NCBI GenBank assembly: GCA_028285545.1
Contig: JANQPA010000112.1
Location: 1-64,000, forward strand
Source: Saprospiraceae bacterium
Lineage (GTDB): Bacteria > Bacteroidota > Bacteroidia > Chitinophagales > Saprospiraceae
Direction of reading: 5' to 3'
Length of the DNA: 64,000 nucleotides
Shown: positions 35,372 to 42,624 of the stretch, piece after piece
Layout of the letters: each line of letters starts with the position of its first letter
Numbering within the stretch: the stretch's first letter is position 1
The notes under the pieces: model-generated
Told to the model about the DNA's origin: nothing
The model's input: only the letters and a program-made list of their open reading frames with translations
The model's database searches: none
Made by a program: the position numbers and the translations under genes

Positions 35372-35802
35372 TCTTTGATTAATTGTTTACGTAATAAAAT
35401 TCTGTTGTCCATTATATTTGATCGGGTTTCTACGCCAATAATCTGAAAGTCATTTTTAATGGCGAAGATCAACATCCCCTTTAGATAGTTGCGTGTTTTG
35501 AACTGAATGGTTGTATAACCATGAGATTTTGCCCAATTTTCTTGATATTTTGCTAAAGCTTTAGCAACACCCATTTTTCTATAAGCCGGCAAAACTGCGC
35601 CCATCCAGGAGTAAAAATAGTCTTCTTTGGCATATCCTACTTTAAATCCAGCAATTTCATCATTAACGTTGGCCAGCAAGATTAAGTGTTCTACCTTACT
35701 TAAACGCTCTTGATAAATATCCTTGGGATATGGATTTTCAAATTCGGGGACCTGAAGGCTTAAGTTATATACCTCCTCAATAGTACCTTGGGTTATTTTC
35801 AT
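35368..35802 (-). CDS. GNAT-family N-acetyltransferase
   Basis: 144 residues. 'WMGAVLPAYRKMGVAKALAKYQENWAKSHG' holds the acetyl-CoA pyrophosphate-binding loop (the usual Q/RxxGxG/A appears as RKMGVAK). The following 'IQFKTRNYLKGMLIFAIKNDFQIIGVET' corresponds to motif B. Substrate unknown. It lies 4 nt from exonuclease III upstream and overlaps the porin downstream, so the three may be one transcript. Confidence 0.87.
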   Translation of the reverse strand: MKITQGTIEEVYNLSLQVPEFENPYPKDIYQERLSKVEHLILLANVNDEIAGFKVGYAKEDYFYSWMGAVLPAYRKMGVAKALAKYQENWAKSHGYTTIQFKTRNYLKGMLIFAIKNDFQIIGVETRSNIMDNRILLRKQLIKE

Positions 35803-35806
35803 ATTA

Positions 35807-36577
35807 TCACCAGGCTATTTCAACAAAAACAGGGCAATGATCAGAATGAACAGCCTCATTGAGTTGGCCTGCTTTTTGAAGTTTATCTTTCAAAGGATTT
35901 GATACTGATTGATAATCGATTCTCCATCCTTTATTATTCTTGCGGGCACCAGCCCTATAGCTCCACCAACTGTATTCCACTTTTTCAGGATTTAGGTGCC
36001 GGTAGGCATCCGTAAAACCACTACTGAACCATTTGGTCATCCACTCTCTTTCTTCTGGCAAAAAACCAGAATTATTTTTATTGCCCTTAGGATTGTGAAT
36101 ATCAATTTCGGTATGCGCAATATTATAATCTCCAACAATTATTAGCTTAGGTCGTTCAGCCTTCAATTCTTTTATCCATCGGAAAAAATCAGCTAAAAAC
36201 TCCATTTTAAACCCTTGTCGTTCATCTCCTGAAGTACCGGAAGGGAAATAACAATTGAGTAAGGTGACGTCATCAAAATCGGTGCGAATAATACGTCCCT
36301 CTCTATCATATTTTTCAATACCGCAACCCAATATTACATCATCAGGTTCTCTTTTACTAAGTGTTCCTACCCCACTATAGCCTTTCTTTTCAGCGGAATG
36401 CCAATAATGATGATATCCCATTGTTTCAAATGCTCCGGTATCAATTTGTTCAGGCTGTGCCTTGGTTTCTTGAAAACAAACAATATCAAAATCTTCTTCT
36501 TTCATCCACTCTAGAAGTCCCTTTTTAATCCCGGCTCTAATACCATTAATGTTGTAGGAAATAATCCGTTGACTCAT
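35807..36577 (-). CDS. xthA: Exodeoxyribonuclease III / AP endonuclease
   Basis: 256 residues of the EEP superfamily. Metal and catalytic residues are in place: Asn10 (YNINGIRA), Glu37 (FQETKAQ), Asp-Asn (GDYNIAH), Asp (RIDYQSVS) and the C-terminal SDHCPV. The 'WWSYRAGARKNNKGWRIDY' block is specific to ExoA/XthA. It repairs abasic sites and removes 3'-blocking groups. Divergent from the ECF sigma operon. Confidence 0.93.
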   Translation of the reverse strand: MSQRIISYNINGIRAGIKKGLLEWMKEEDFDIVCFQETKAQPEQIDTGAFETMGYHHYWHSAEKKGYSGVGTLSKREPDDVILGCGIEKYDREGRIIRTDFDDVTLLNCYFPSGTSGDERQGFKMEFLADFFRWIKELKAERPKLIIVGDYNIAHTEIDIHNPKGNKNNSGFLPEEREWMTKWFSSGFTDAYRHLNPEKVEYSWWSYRAGARKNNKGWRIDYQSVSNPLKDKLQKAGQLNEAVHSDHCPVFVEIAW

Positions 36578-36650
36578 AGCTGATTTTTTTGGAAATGATA
36601 AATCCTAATTTGGCCAGACAAAATTGCAAAAAATTAAGCATTAATTTTTA

Positions 36651-36726
36651 TTGGGCGGTTATAAACCGCCCAAAGCGTTGTTTTAGCCGGTTTGAATCCG
36701 TGTTTTGGGCGGTTTGCAACCGCCCA
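36651..36726. repeat. Twin GGGCGGTT hairpins in divergent promoter region
   Basis: Two perfect hairpins: TTGGGCGGTT-ATA-AACCGCCCAA (36651-36673) and TGGGCGGTT-TGC-AACCGCCCA (36706-36726). They share the same GGGCGGTT arm and sit between xthA (-) and the ECF sigma gene (+). The second ends 4 nt before the ECF -35 element, so it could be regulatory as well as a spacer repeat. Confidence 0.7.
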
Positions 36727-36729
36727 CGC

Positions 36730-36756
36730 AACCCCCTCCTATATTTGTTCCGTATA
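36730..36756 (+). promoter_or_regulatory. ECF-type promoter of the sigma operon
   Basis: AACC (36730-36733), 17-nt spacer, CGTATA (36751-36756). The same ACGCAACC-N17-CGTATAG and following CTATTGAA recur at 38650-38690. AAC-rich -35 and CGT-type -10 boxes are typical of ECF sigma factors, so the sigma gene is probably autoregulated. The transcript start would be only about 10 nt before the ATG. Confidence 0.65.
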
Positions 36757-36772
36757 GACTATTGAACAAAGC

Positions 36773-37351
36773 ATGCTAATGGCCAAATCCATCAATGTAG
36801 AATTTTTAATTGCAGGATGCCGGAAGGGCAACCGTGCTAGTCAGATCAAGCTGTATGAACATTTTTACAGCTATGGTATGGCTATCGCTTTGCCTTATGC
36901 CAATAGTAGAGAAGAAGCATTGGAAATTTTAAATGATGGTTTTCTAAAAGTATTCCTCAAAATTGACCAATACAAGAAAGAGTTTCCATTTAAACCGTGG
37001 CTGCGCAGAGTATTAATCCATTCCGCAATTGATTACCATAGAAAACACAATAAAATAAGTAAACAAAAAGAAGACAAAACCATATCCATGCCTTCTTCTT
37101 ATTCGTTTAATGATGGATTGGAAAACCTAAAATATAATGATTTAGTTAACCTTATTCATCGTTTACCCCCGGCTTATAGGCTGGTTTTTAATATGAGCGT
37201 GATGGAAGGAATGTCGCATAGAGAAATTGCACAACAACTGGGCATTAGTATTGGGGCTTCAAAATCAAACTTAGCAAGAGCCCGAATAAAATTGCAGGAA
37301 CTCATTCAAGAGGCAAATGGCTTTAACCTGAAAACCAAGAACAATGGATGA
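36773..37351 (+). CDS. ECF-family RNA polymerase sigma factor
   Basis: 192 residues. Region 2 'LYEHFYSYGMAIALPYANSREEALEILNDGFLKVFLKID' and region 4 helix-turn-helix 'MEGMSHREIAQQLGISIGASKSNLARARIKL' are standard. No extra domain. Start at 36773, with an in-frame ATG two codons later. It overlaps the next gene by 8 nt, and that gene encodes the probable membrane anti-sigma partner. The promoter matches that of a nearby small gene, suggesting a defined regulon. Confidence 0.92.
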   Translation: MLMAKSINVEFLIAGCRKGNRASQIKLYEHFYSYGMAIALPYANSREEALEILNDGFLKVFLKIDQYKKEFPFKPWLRRVLIHSAIDYHRKHNKISKQKEDKTISMPSSYSFNDGLENLKYNDLVNLIHRLPPAYRLVFNMSVMEGMSHREIAQQLGISIGASKSNLARARIKLQELIQEANGFNLKTKNNG

Positions 37352-38636
37352 GCAGAAATTTGATAAGAGCTTAAAGGACATATTGGAAAATGCACCTCCT
37401 TTTGAACCTTCAGAAGAGGCTATAGGAGATATACGCCAGAGATTGGACCAGGCATATGGTCGTCGTAGGTGGTGGATACCTTGGTGGTGGTGGGTACCTT
37501 TACTGATCCTCCCCTTTGCAAGTGGTATGATTTTCTTTTTCCTAAAATTTAAAACCCTTAACAACAAACTGGATGAAATAAATTTACAATTAAGCGTTCA
37601 AAAGATTGATACCATAACGAGTAACTATATCATCTACCACTATGACACTATTTATTCAAAAGTCATTTTAACCCAAAGAGGTGAACAGCCGTTTCTCAAC
37701 CCAAGATCTTTTCCCGGTAATAATGTTTATGGATATGAATTACCAGGAGGACGTCTTTTTAACAATGCTGTTCCCTCTATATGGGGAACAGAAAGAAAGT
37801 TTTTTACCAATAATCCGAGTTTGCTTAAGCAAATCGAATCAGGGCAAATTACTTTAACGGATTTAAGCCAAAGCCTGCCTGTTCTTTCTCCCTCGGAAAA
37901 AGAAATAGATACTCGATCCTGGGATAAAATGGAACATTTATTTAATTCCTATACCCCAAGTCTAAATGGCACGAACTTTTTCGCTGAGAAAATCCAAGTA
38001 CCTTATTCTGTTCTTGCACCGCCATTTCTTAAAACAAAACCTATCCGGAGACCCCTGGTCCAAGGAGTACAAATTGGGGCATTCGCCGGCCTGGCACCAT
38101 TAACTGAATACTCTAACTCACTTCTCTGGGAATTAAACCTGGATCTTTTATTCTCCAGCAGATTTCGCCTGCGCACAGGCTTCCAGAATATAGGAATCAA
38201 TTTTGAAGAAAAAGAGGAAGATCATTTTGAAGACTATCCAAGTGTTGAACCTGATAATCCAGGAGATGAATTAAAAGAGATTAAAGCAGAATATTCCTTC
38301 ATGAGAATCCCTTTCCGTTTTATGTATACCTTTAGTTCTCCTAAATCTATTCAGCCTTATTTTGGAATTGGTCTTTCAGCAATTAAAGCCATTCGTCCAG
38401 AATTGAAATATGAATTCATTGGAGATAATGAAGAGTATTATAAAACATTCTCTTTTTCCAATCCTGGTTTCTCAATTCAAAATGTGGAATTTGGCCTTGG
38501 CTTGGAGTTTTACCTCGGGAGTGGAATAAATGTCAGCGCAGAGGGTTTCAGATTTCAAAATTTTGACTCAAGTATCGAGCAGATTAACCAGATTAGTCAC
38601 TTTGGAGGAAAAGTTGGCCTTCACTACACATTTTAA
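37344..38636 (+). CDS. Putative anti-sigma membrane protein with C-terminal beta-barrel-like domain
   Basis: 430 residues. A ~40-residue cytoplasmic N-terminus is followed by a Trp-rich TM helix (RRRWWIPWWWWVPLLILPFA, about 40-65), a coiled segment, a ~150-residue periplasmic linker, and a C-terminal region (about 235-430) built like a porin-type beta-barrel ('GVQIGAFAGLAPLTEYS', 'FGIGLSAIKAIRP', terminal 'GGKVGLHYTF'). Gene overlap with the ECF sigma factor argues that the N-terminus binds the sigma factor; the barrel-like part may sense the envelope. A ZAS zinc motif is absent. Confidence 0.75.
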   Translation: MDEQKFDKSLKDILENAPPFEPSEEAIGDIRQRLDQAYGRRRWWIPWWWWVPLLILPFASGMIFFFLKFKTLNNKLDEINLQLSVQKIDTITSNYIIYHYDTIYSKVILTQRGEQPFLNPRSFPGNNVYGYELPGGRLFNNAVPSIWGTERKFFTNNPSLLKQIESGQITLTDLSQSLPVLSPSEKEIDTRSWDKMEHLFNSYTPSLNGTNFFAEKIQVPYSVLAPPFLKTKPIRRPLVQGVQIGAFAGLAPLTEYSNSLLWELNLDLLFSSRFRLRTGFQNIGINFEEKEEDHFEDYPSVEPDNPGDELKEIKAEYSFMRIPFRFMYTFSSPKSIQPYFGIGLSAIKAIRPELKYEFIGDNEEYYKTFSFSNPGFSIQNVEFGLGLEFYLGSGINVSAEGFRFQNFDSSIEQINQISHFGGKVGLHYTF

Positions 38637-38653
38637 TTTTTTTAATCCTACGC

Positions 38654-38680
38654 AACCATTCCCTTAATTTCTTGCGTATA
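38654..38680 (+). promoter_or_regulatory. Second ECF-type promoter (small gene)
   Basis: AACC (38654-38657), 17-nt spacer, CGTATA (38675-38680), with flanks matching the promoter at 36730-36756 (ACGCAACC upstream; TAG-G-CTATTGAA downstream). It lies 18 nt after the anti-sigma stop and 130 nt before a small ORF. Probable second target of the same sigma factor. Confidence 0.65.
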
Positions 38681-38810
38681 GGCTATTGAATTCTATTGGT
38701 ATTAATCAATACTACCCCCACCATAAATAATCAGGAATAGAAAAGCAAAATGATCTTGAGAATACCAAATAGGAACAACTTAGTCCAAAATTCAAAAAAT
38801 TCGATTGACT

Positions 38811-39005
38811 ATGCGTTTTATGATATTTTTGATGGTTCAAATGATCCTCATCTGTGGTATGATGTTCAATACTTTTAAATCAGAATCCCTCTTCATAGAA
38901 AAAGATTCAACTTCCTCAAGTAGTCGTATAGAACAGAATATTAATTCCAACCTAAAAGAATTTGAATTGGGCCTTAATCCAGACTCTTTGATTGTCATTC
39001 CTTGA
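38811..39005 (+). CDS. Small membrane/secreted protein in sigma locus
   Basis: 64 residues from the ATG at 38811. A hydrophobic N-terminal helix (MRFMIFLMVQMILICGMMF) is followed by a Ser-rich polar tail ending in PDSLIVIP. No family recognised. Support for a real gene comes from its setting: an ECF-type promoter 130 nt upstream and an intrinsic terminator 130 nt downstream define a ~480-nt transcription unit. It could be an effector or regulator of the sigma system, or the unit might act as RNA. Confidence 0.55.
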   Translation: MRFMIFLMVQMILICGMMFNTFKSESLFIEKDSTSSSSRIEQNINSNLKEFELGLNPDSLIVIP

Positions 39006-39135
39006 TTTTGGGAAAGAATTATTTCGATCATAATTTCTATAAAACATTAAACTACAATATATCATCGGTCGGGCCAATAAATAGCATTCAAGGAATTGAA
39101 TGCTCCAATTTTAGGTTCATGGGAATATTGATTCA

Positions 39136-39165
39136 GTGGTGACTTGATGTCACCACCTTTTTATT
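39136..39165 (+). terminator. Intrinsic terminator of the small sigma-dependent unit
   Basis: GTGGTGAC (39136-39143) and GTCACCAC (39149-39156) with a 5-nt loop, then CTTTTTATT on the plus strand. It overlaps the 3' end of the converging metalloprotease-like gene. Confidence 0.75.
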
Positions 39166-39697
39166 GAATTTGATTGGCAAAATCGGTATCAAATAGTTCA
39201 TTTAAATAGGTAGGTCTGGTAACAGAGTTATAGTTGTCCCTACAAGTCCCTACACCGCTTCTCATAATACTTTGACAGGTCCCATTGGCAAAAGAAGCTT
39301 CTCGATGCTCTCTTCCCAAATCACAGTGACCGAGTTCATGAAAAACGACAAATTCTCTGGCCCTTGTGGAAGCTCTATTCCAAAATGTTTGATCAATCAT
39401 GATATGATTGGGGCGAAAACTACTGTAAGTGCACTGGCCCGCAACTCCGTCTTCAGATATTTCCTGAATGACTCCGGTAATTCTTTTCGCTCGTAAATCA
39501 ATGTCTATGCCCCTGGCTCTTCCTTCTTCTTCATAGCGTTCAAAATAGACCCAGAGAGCCTGATCAACTCCAGGATAAGGGAGCTCTTCTTCAATCTCTG
39601 GTTCCGGTTCTGAATTTACAGTCAGATCTTCTTCTTTATTACAAGTCAAAAGTAGTGTGGGGAGGAACAATAGCAAAAGCAGGTTTTTTCTCAACAT
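39161..39697 (-). CDS. Putative zinc metallopeptidase lipoprotein
   Basis: 178 residues. Lipobox LLTC (Cys19). The zinc-binding helix HELGH is at 120-124, with a further His131 (HELGHCDLGREH) and a downstream SIMRSG that may act as a Met-turn. This resembles metzincins (HExxHxxGxxH), but the spacing to the third His is one residue longer, so family assignment is uncertain. Cysteines (89, 125, about 140 and 151) suggest disulfides. Probably a surface or periplasmic protease; substrate unknown. Confidence 0.75.
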   Translation of the reverse strand: MLRKNLLLLLFLPTLLLTCNKEEDLTVNSEPEPEIEEELPYPGVDQALWVYFERYEEEGRARGIDIDLRAKRITGVIQEISEDGVAGQCTYSSFRPNHIMIDQTFWNRASTRAREFVVFHELGHCDLGREHREASFANGTCQSIMRSGVGTCRDNYNSVTRPTYLNELFDTDFANQIQ

Positions 39698-40264
39698 TTG
39701 GCAAAGTTTTTTAAATAATAAATTGTAAAGAAGCTGATCCTATATAAATGTGTTTTGAAGTTGAGGAATGTAAGTATCCGAGCATATCAATCATTGATGC
39801 TTCTACCGATAACAATCGTTGCATGGATGAAAAGGATCGCTTCGTATGGAGCTATTTTTGTCAGATAGGAGATAAAAAAAGAGCCTGATCCAAAGAAATG
39901 ACGGCTGCCCTACTTTTTTAATAAAAGATTAACTAACCGCTTACTGGTTGAGCGACACTAATTTATAGAGAATAGGGTTATTTTATTAAAAACACTCAAC
40001 AAACCTTTACGTATATTCAAGAGTCCAATAGTAAAATGGAATCTATAGTCTAATACTCCAGGTTTTTCATCTGGTTTTATGGAAAAAAAGCCTGTTTTAT
40101 TGGAATTTAAAGAAGAAATATTTTGTTCACTTAATCAAAGCCCCTAAACTATGTTAGCTCCAATTATTCTTTTTATCACGCTATTATTAGTCATCGATTT
40201 GGGTCGTTTCCGAACCAATAAGAGATCTTCAGATGAGTAAGCAATTTTATCGGAAAATGTAGCC
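39698..40264. other. 567-nt spacer with one small candidate ORF
   Basis: Upstream of the metallopeptidase gene and downstream of the nos-associated membrane protein. AT-rich; only the 29-codon frame at 40151-40240 stands out. No tRNA, clear terminator or repeat was recognised. Confidence 0.4.
40151..40240 (+). CDS. Candidate 29-residue single-TM peptide
   Basis: ATG at 40151 to TAA at 40240. The first 18 residues (MLAPIILFITLLLVIDLG) form a perfect TM helix and the rest is basic/polar (RFRTNKRSSDE). Such an inside-positive topology is common for small oxidase- or transporter-associated peptides. It faces the heme-copper-oxidase-like gene on the opposite strand. Chance occurrence cannot be excluded. 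Confidence 0.35.
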   Translation: MLAPIILFITLLLVIDLGRFRTNKRSSDE

Positions 40265-41476
40265 TTATGTTTTTCGGCTCATCTGGTTGAACAAAACCAA
40301 CAAAATACCAATTGGCAAAAGCGCGCTCGCTCCAAATAAGCTTTCATAATAAAAAGGTAAAAATCCCTTTGCCCCCCAGAAAAGCGTTCCCTGCAAAAAA
40401 AGAATCCCTTCACTTAAAAGAAATCCTGATAGGAAGACAATAAGTCCCCATTTTGCCATTCTTCCCACTCGAATTAATTTTCCATCCAAGGCAAAAGCTA
40501 ATAGGAAACTCGTAAAGATTCCCAGTAGCATAAGATGTAAAAATCCGATCATGTAATTTCGAATGGTGTATCCTACTTTTGCTATATAAGGAATGACAAT
40601 GATTGACTGCATAAGAATTTTTCCTACAAAACAAACAAAAGCTGTTTTTAGTAAAATCCCTTCCCAAAATCTAAAGTGTTCCAGGATTTTTTCCTTCCAA
40701 ACTAATCGAATAAATATAATAGCAGCGATTAGTTGGATTAGGACTCCCAAACTATTGGCCAGAAAAATAGAAAGAAGAGGTGTTGACCAGCTTACGGCTA
40801 AAGCATAGGTAAGGAAACTTGATATAACCAGAAGCCTAAAAAAAAGTTTTAATTTTCGGGTATCCAAAAAAATGTTCAGCTCTTCCAGTTTTCTGAGGAA
40901 AAGGGCCAGGATGGCAAATAAAAACCAGCCATTAAATTGAAAATGCAAAAAGAATTGAATTACAGCGTAATACCAAGCACTGCCTTTTCCTCCGGAAATA
41001 ATAATGGGAGCCGTAGCCCACAAGGCCAGGGTGCTTATCAACATAAATACAATGGCGGCCTTTGCAAATAACCTGGAGAAAAGTACAGGTCCCTGACCTT
41101 GAGGTTTTAATTCTTTTAGGAAGTAAAAAGCAAATACATAAGACAATATGGTATGGAGTGTTGAAAATGCAATAGAAATAGGAGCATAACCTACAATAGG
41201 GAAAGAAATCAACATTCCAAGTACACTAAATTGTGTCAGCCAAAACAGAACATTATATTTTCTACCCTGCTGGTCAGTTCTGATGAAAGCTCCCACCAGT
41301 AAGGTATATAAAGCCAGATAAACCCATCCAAGCATGGCCACGTGTGAATGGCCATGCAATACATACCTGAATTTTAGCCAGCTTAGCTCATCTACAAAGG
41401 CATATCTTAATAAGGTACCAAGTACGGCAGCGATAAATAGATTTATCAATGCCGTTTTTAGCCAAATTCTTTTCAT
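40265..41476 (-). CDS. Heme-copper-oxidase subunit I-like membrane protein of nos locus
   Basis: 403 residues, about 11-12 TM helices. The second helix YVLHGHSHVAMLGWVYLALY carries three His residues in a pattern recalling the CcoN/NorB low-spin heme helix, and 'FFLHFQFNGWFLFAILALF' adds a further His-containing helix. It is shorter than a catalytic subunit I and may be a non-catalytic relative. The 4-nt gap from a cytochrome c gene and the nearby nosZ suggest a role in electron flow to nitrous oxide reductase; this is inference. Confidence 0.7.
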   Translation of the reverse strand: MKRIWLKTALINLFIAAVLGTLLRYAFVDELSWLKFRYVLHGHSHVAMLGWVYLALYTLLVGAFIRTDQQGRKYNVLFWLTQFSVLGMLISFPIVGYAPISIAFSTLHTILSYVFAFYFLKELKPQGQGPVLFSRLFAKAAIVFMLISTLALWATAPIIISGGKGSAWYYAVIQFFLHFQFNGWFLFAILALFLRKLEELNIFLDTRKLKLFFRLLVISSFLTYALAVSWSTPLLSIFLANSLGVLIQLIAAIIFIRLVWKEKILEHFRFWEGILLKTAFVCFVGKILMQSIIVIPYIAKVGYTIRNYMIGFLHLMLLGIFTSFLLAFALDGKLIRVGRMAKWGLIVFLSGFLLSEGILFLQGTLFWGAKGFLPFYYESLFGASALLPIGILLVLFNQMSRKT

Positions 41477-41480
41477 CGCT

Positions 41481-41954
41481 TTATTCGCCTACAGGTTTTC
41501 CATCTACAGAATACATAAATTCAAGAACATCTCGGGCATCACCAATTGACAAATTCTGATTCGGCATTCTTACCAAACACTCTTCCAGTAGAGCCTGTGC
41601 AGTAGGATCTTCTGCCAGCATAACCTCTACATTGGTGATCATATTCATAAGCCATTCAGGTTTCCTAAGTTCTGTAAGTCCAGCCCAGCCAGGTCCCACC
41701 ACCCGCTGATCTGTTAATTTGTGACAAGCGGCACACTTCATTTCATAAATACCTTTACCCCGTTCAACCATGGCAGCTACCAGAGGATCATTGAGTTTAA
41801 CTTCTTTTATTTCTCCGATCCCTTTACCATCGTCTTCAACCGGATCAGCGATCATACTCTTAGGAGGATTCTGAGTTTGATCTCCCTCATTAGCACTTCC
41901 GCCGCATGACCAAATAAAGGCTAAAATGATACCAAAGATGATTACACGTTTCAT
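41481..41954 (-). CDS. Cytochrome c lipoprotein, probable electron donor in N2O reduction
   Basis: 157 residues. Lipobox WSCG (Cys17), a ~50-residue linker, then a class I cytochrome c domain with heme motif CAACH (74-78) and the axial Met in VRMPNQNLS. It is anchored in the envelope and likely passes electrons to NosZ. It shares an operon with the oxidase-like gene downstream and the Rrf2 gene upstream (20-nt gap), and diverges from nosZ. Confidence 0.9.
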   Translation of the reverse strand: MKRVIIFGIILAFIWSCGGSANEGDQTQNPPKSMIADPVEDDGKGIGEIKEVKLNDPLVAAMVERGKGIYEMKCAACHKLTDQRVVGPGWAGLTELRKPEWLMNMITNVEVMLAEDPTAQALLEECLVRMPNQNLSIGDARDVLEFMYSVDGKPVGE

Positions 41955-41974
41955 GTTTGTTTATTTTATGTGAA

Positions 41975-42400
41975 CTAAATCGTAAGGTTTTCATCCTTAA
42001 TTCGACGAGCCAGCTCTTCAATTTTTTTGCCCTCAACCACCTCTAACAAACCTTCTCGATACTCCAGTGCTTTAAAATGAAGTGGGCAGGGGTTTTCTGA
42101 AGAACACACTGGAAGCCCTAAAATGCAGGTGTTAAAGACTTCAGGCCCATCAATCGTCTCTACTACCTTCCGCAAGGAAGTTTCTTTGTTTTGATCATTT
42201 AAGTAAAAGCCACCACTAGGTCCCTTAGTCGAAGAAATCAATTGGTTTTTGGATAGTTGCTGTAATAATTTCGCCAAAAAGTGCTTAGGTACATTCAGTT
42301 CATCTGCAATTTCTTTTACTCCTAATTTCTTTTCTTCATTGCCATTTAAGGCAAGGTACAGTACCGCTCGCATGGCGTATTTACAAGATTTTGAAAACAT
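41975..42400 (-). CDS. Rrf2-family regulator with three-cysteine cluster motif
   Basis: 141 residues from the ATG at 42400; the frame is open to 42451 but that start would run into a palindrome and adds a hydrophobic leader foreign to the family. N-terminal winged HTH 'LGVKEIADELNVPKHFLAKLLQQL', wing 'STKGPSGGFYL', and Cys92, Cys99 and Cys105 in the position where IscR/NsrR bind an Fe-S cluster. By analogy with NsrR it probably senses NO or redox state and controls the divergent nos genes. Confidence 0.9.
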   Translation of the reverse strand: MFSKSCKYAMRAVLYLALNGNEEKKLGVKEIADELNVPKHFLAKLLQQLSKNQLISSTKGPSGGFYLNDQNKETSLRKVVETIDGPEVFNTCILGLPVCSSENPCPLHFKALEYREGLLEVVEGKKIEELARRIKDENLTI

Positions 42401-42440
42401 AGAAATGACTTTTAATGAGGTAAATATAATTATAATAAAG

Positions 42441-42460
42441 GATAAAAACACCTTTTTATC
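42441..42460. promoter_or_regulatory. Palindrome upstream of Rrf2 gene
   Basis: GATAAAAA-CACC-TTTTTATC, perfect 8-bp arms, 41 nt upstream of the preferred rrf2 start. Candidate operator for autoregulation. Confidence 0.5.
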
Positions 42461-42553
42461 TTAAAATATTCGTCTTTTTAATCTCCGCTAATAATTGTTA
42501 CCGAAAACAGTGATAAATGTCATTGGCGAAACAGAGGGTTTGTATTTGTTTTG

Positions 42554-42581
42554 TAATAAAAGACAAAAAGGTCTTTTATTA
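42554..42581. promoter_or_regulatory. Palindrome upstream of nosZ
   Basis: TAATAAAAGAC (42554-42564) and GTCTTTTATTA (42571-42581), perfect 11-bp arms with a 6-nt spacer, 44 nt upstream of the nosZ start. Candidate binding site of the divergent Rrf2 regulator or an FNR-like factor. Confidence 0.55.
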
Positions 42582-42624
42582 TTTTATCATCTTTTTAGAC
42601 ACAATTTAATAAACTATAAATATT

